Of a stretch of 43,847 bases of DNA, positions 43,232 to 43,847 are shown one piece after another. How positions within the stretch are numbered: position 1 is the first letter of the stretch; each line of letters starts with the position of its first letter. Source of the stretch: Psilocybe azurescens. Its lineage: Eukaryota; Basidiomycota; Agaricomycetes; Agaricales; Agrocybaceae. Both the position numbers and the translations under genes were made by a program. The stretch is taken from contig JAJIRX010000669.1 of the NCBI GenBank assembly GCA_023853785.1, positions 1 through 43,847 on the forward strand, in the 5' to 3' direction. The notes below the pieces were generated by a model. That model searched no databases. It was not told where the DNA came from and saw nothing but the letters and a program-made list of their open reading frames with translations.

Positions 43232-43847
43232 TCATGCCATTCCAACTGTAGCACTATCAACATTCATGAAATCATCGTCGTCATCATCACCAAGCAAGTC
43301 ATTATCGAACATCCCATCGTCCATCTCGCCCAGAATGTAATCAACTACGTAGCTCTCCTGCACTAGCCTTTCCATTCTAGATTGATGTCGCTCCGAGTAG
43401 GGTATGAGCGCGTCCACCAGTTCCTTTAGCGCCGTACGCCCTGTCCTGGGACCATCTGCAATTAGGGTATTGTCGTCATCGTCTCCATCGGCAAATATTT
43501 TTCAGTCGTCTCGTCTCCGAATGCTTGGATCACATTGTCCGCAGCTGCAATTTCACAATCGTAAACAAGACCCGTTGCGCAACCGCAGACGTTTTAGCGT
43601 TCGTATTCCAGTCCCGCACATATCGCAAAAGTTTGGCGAGCTCAGAGCCACTGAGTGTTCGGATAACCTCATCCACAGATGCGCCCGTTAATGAAGTCGA
43701 TTCGAGTTCCCCTTCTTGAGAAGCAGCGACGTCTTTGAATAGACCAAGTAGACGTCCCGGCTGCGACATCGCCAATGCCAATTGTATAGCTTGTTTGTAA
43801 TCGCGCAGTGCAACGTAGTTCAAGAAATCTTGATCTCTAACAAAAAC
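43232..43847 (-). CDS. UTP13: UTP13, U3 snoRNP WD-repeat protein (C-terminal part, runs off the window)
   Basis: Only the Utp13-specific C-terminal domain is in the window; the WD-repeat propellers lie beyond 43847. Diagnostic text: DYKQAIQLALAMSQPGRLL, LSGSELAKLLRYVRDWNTN, SAVAQRVLFTI, then LIPYSERHQSRMERLVQES with YVVDYILGEMD, and an acidic tail ending at 43232. Utp13 belongs to the small-subunit processome in the nucleolus and acts in 18S rRNA maturation. The two long parts lie in different frames. One A restored in the run at 43498-43502, and one base near 43540, would bring them together, matching the homopolymer errors seen in other genes here. Confidence 0.88.

Noticed and set aside
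1..43847. CRISPR array, rRNA or bacterial operon structure
   Set aside because: No regularly spaced short repeats, rRNA core sequences or ribosome-binding-site-led gene trains were seen; all genes have fungal introns.

Overview
The window is nuclear DNA from a filamentous basidiomycete, most likely an agaricomycete (mushroom-type fungus). The evidence is genes split by many 48-80 bp GT-AG introns, a FunK1 fungal-type kinase, a DUF6534-like membrane protein, a KDZ transposase with a CxC2-type cysteine cluster, and a chromodomain-bearing Ty3/gypsy element. No bacterial operon, CRISPR array or rRNA was seen.

Layout. (1) 1-1.5 kb: a GGGGAA polypurine tract and a broken gene with a coiled-coil start. 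(2) About 1.6-10.8 kb, possibly to 11.6 kb: a KDZ (Kyakuja-Dileera-Zisupton) DNA transposon with three genes. An accessory gene on the minus strand and the transposase on the plus strand diverge from a 192-bp gap. Downstream of the transposase lies an acidic repeat protein whose units look like SUMO-interacting motifs. (3) 11.1-13.5 kb: relics, including tRNA-like Pol III boxes and a dead kinase-like fragment. (4) 13.5-14.8 kb: two convergent host genes, a Ser/Thr-rich single-pass membrane protein and a 71-residue two-exon membrane protein. (5) 14.97-18.44 kb: a decayed hAT transposon with matching terminal inverted repeats. (6) 18.4-28.3 kb: CpG-poor, AT-rich DNA into which a Ty3/gypsy chromovirus (19.27-25.93 kb, minus strand, 5-bp target duplication GACAT) has inserted recently. 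(7) 28.3-43.8 kb: a compact host gene block: FunK1 kinase with a substituted catalytic loop (-), RIB7 riboflavin reductase (+), NBR1-type autophagy receptor (-), O-methyltransferase (-), DUF6534-like membrane protein (+), aminodeoxychorismate-lyase-like class IV PLP enzyme (+), and the 3' end of UTP13 (-).

The host genes do not form one pathway; this is ordinary gene-dense chromosome interrupted by a transposon-rich block. Nearly every long coding region, host genes included, carries single-base reading-frame breaks, and many lie in homopolymer runs. Under-called homopolymers in the assembly explain much of this, so a frameshift alone is not taken here as proof of a pseudogene. Exon coordinates given for RIB7, FunK1, the O-methyltransferase, the DUF6534-like gene, the PLP enzyme and the 71-residue gene were checked by codon phase across every splice junction.
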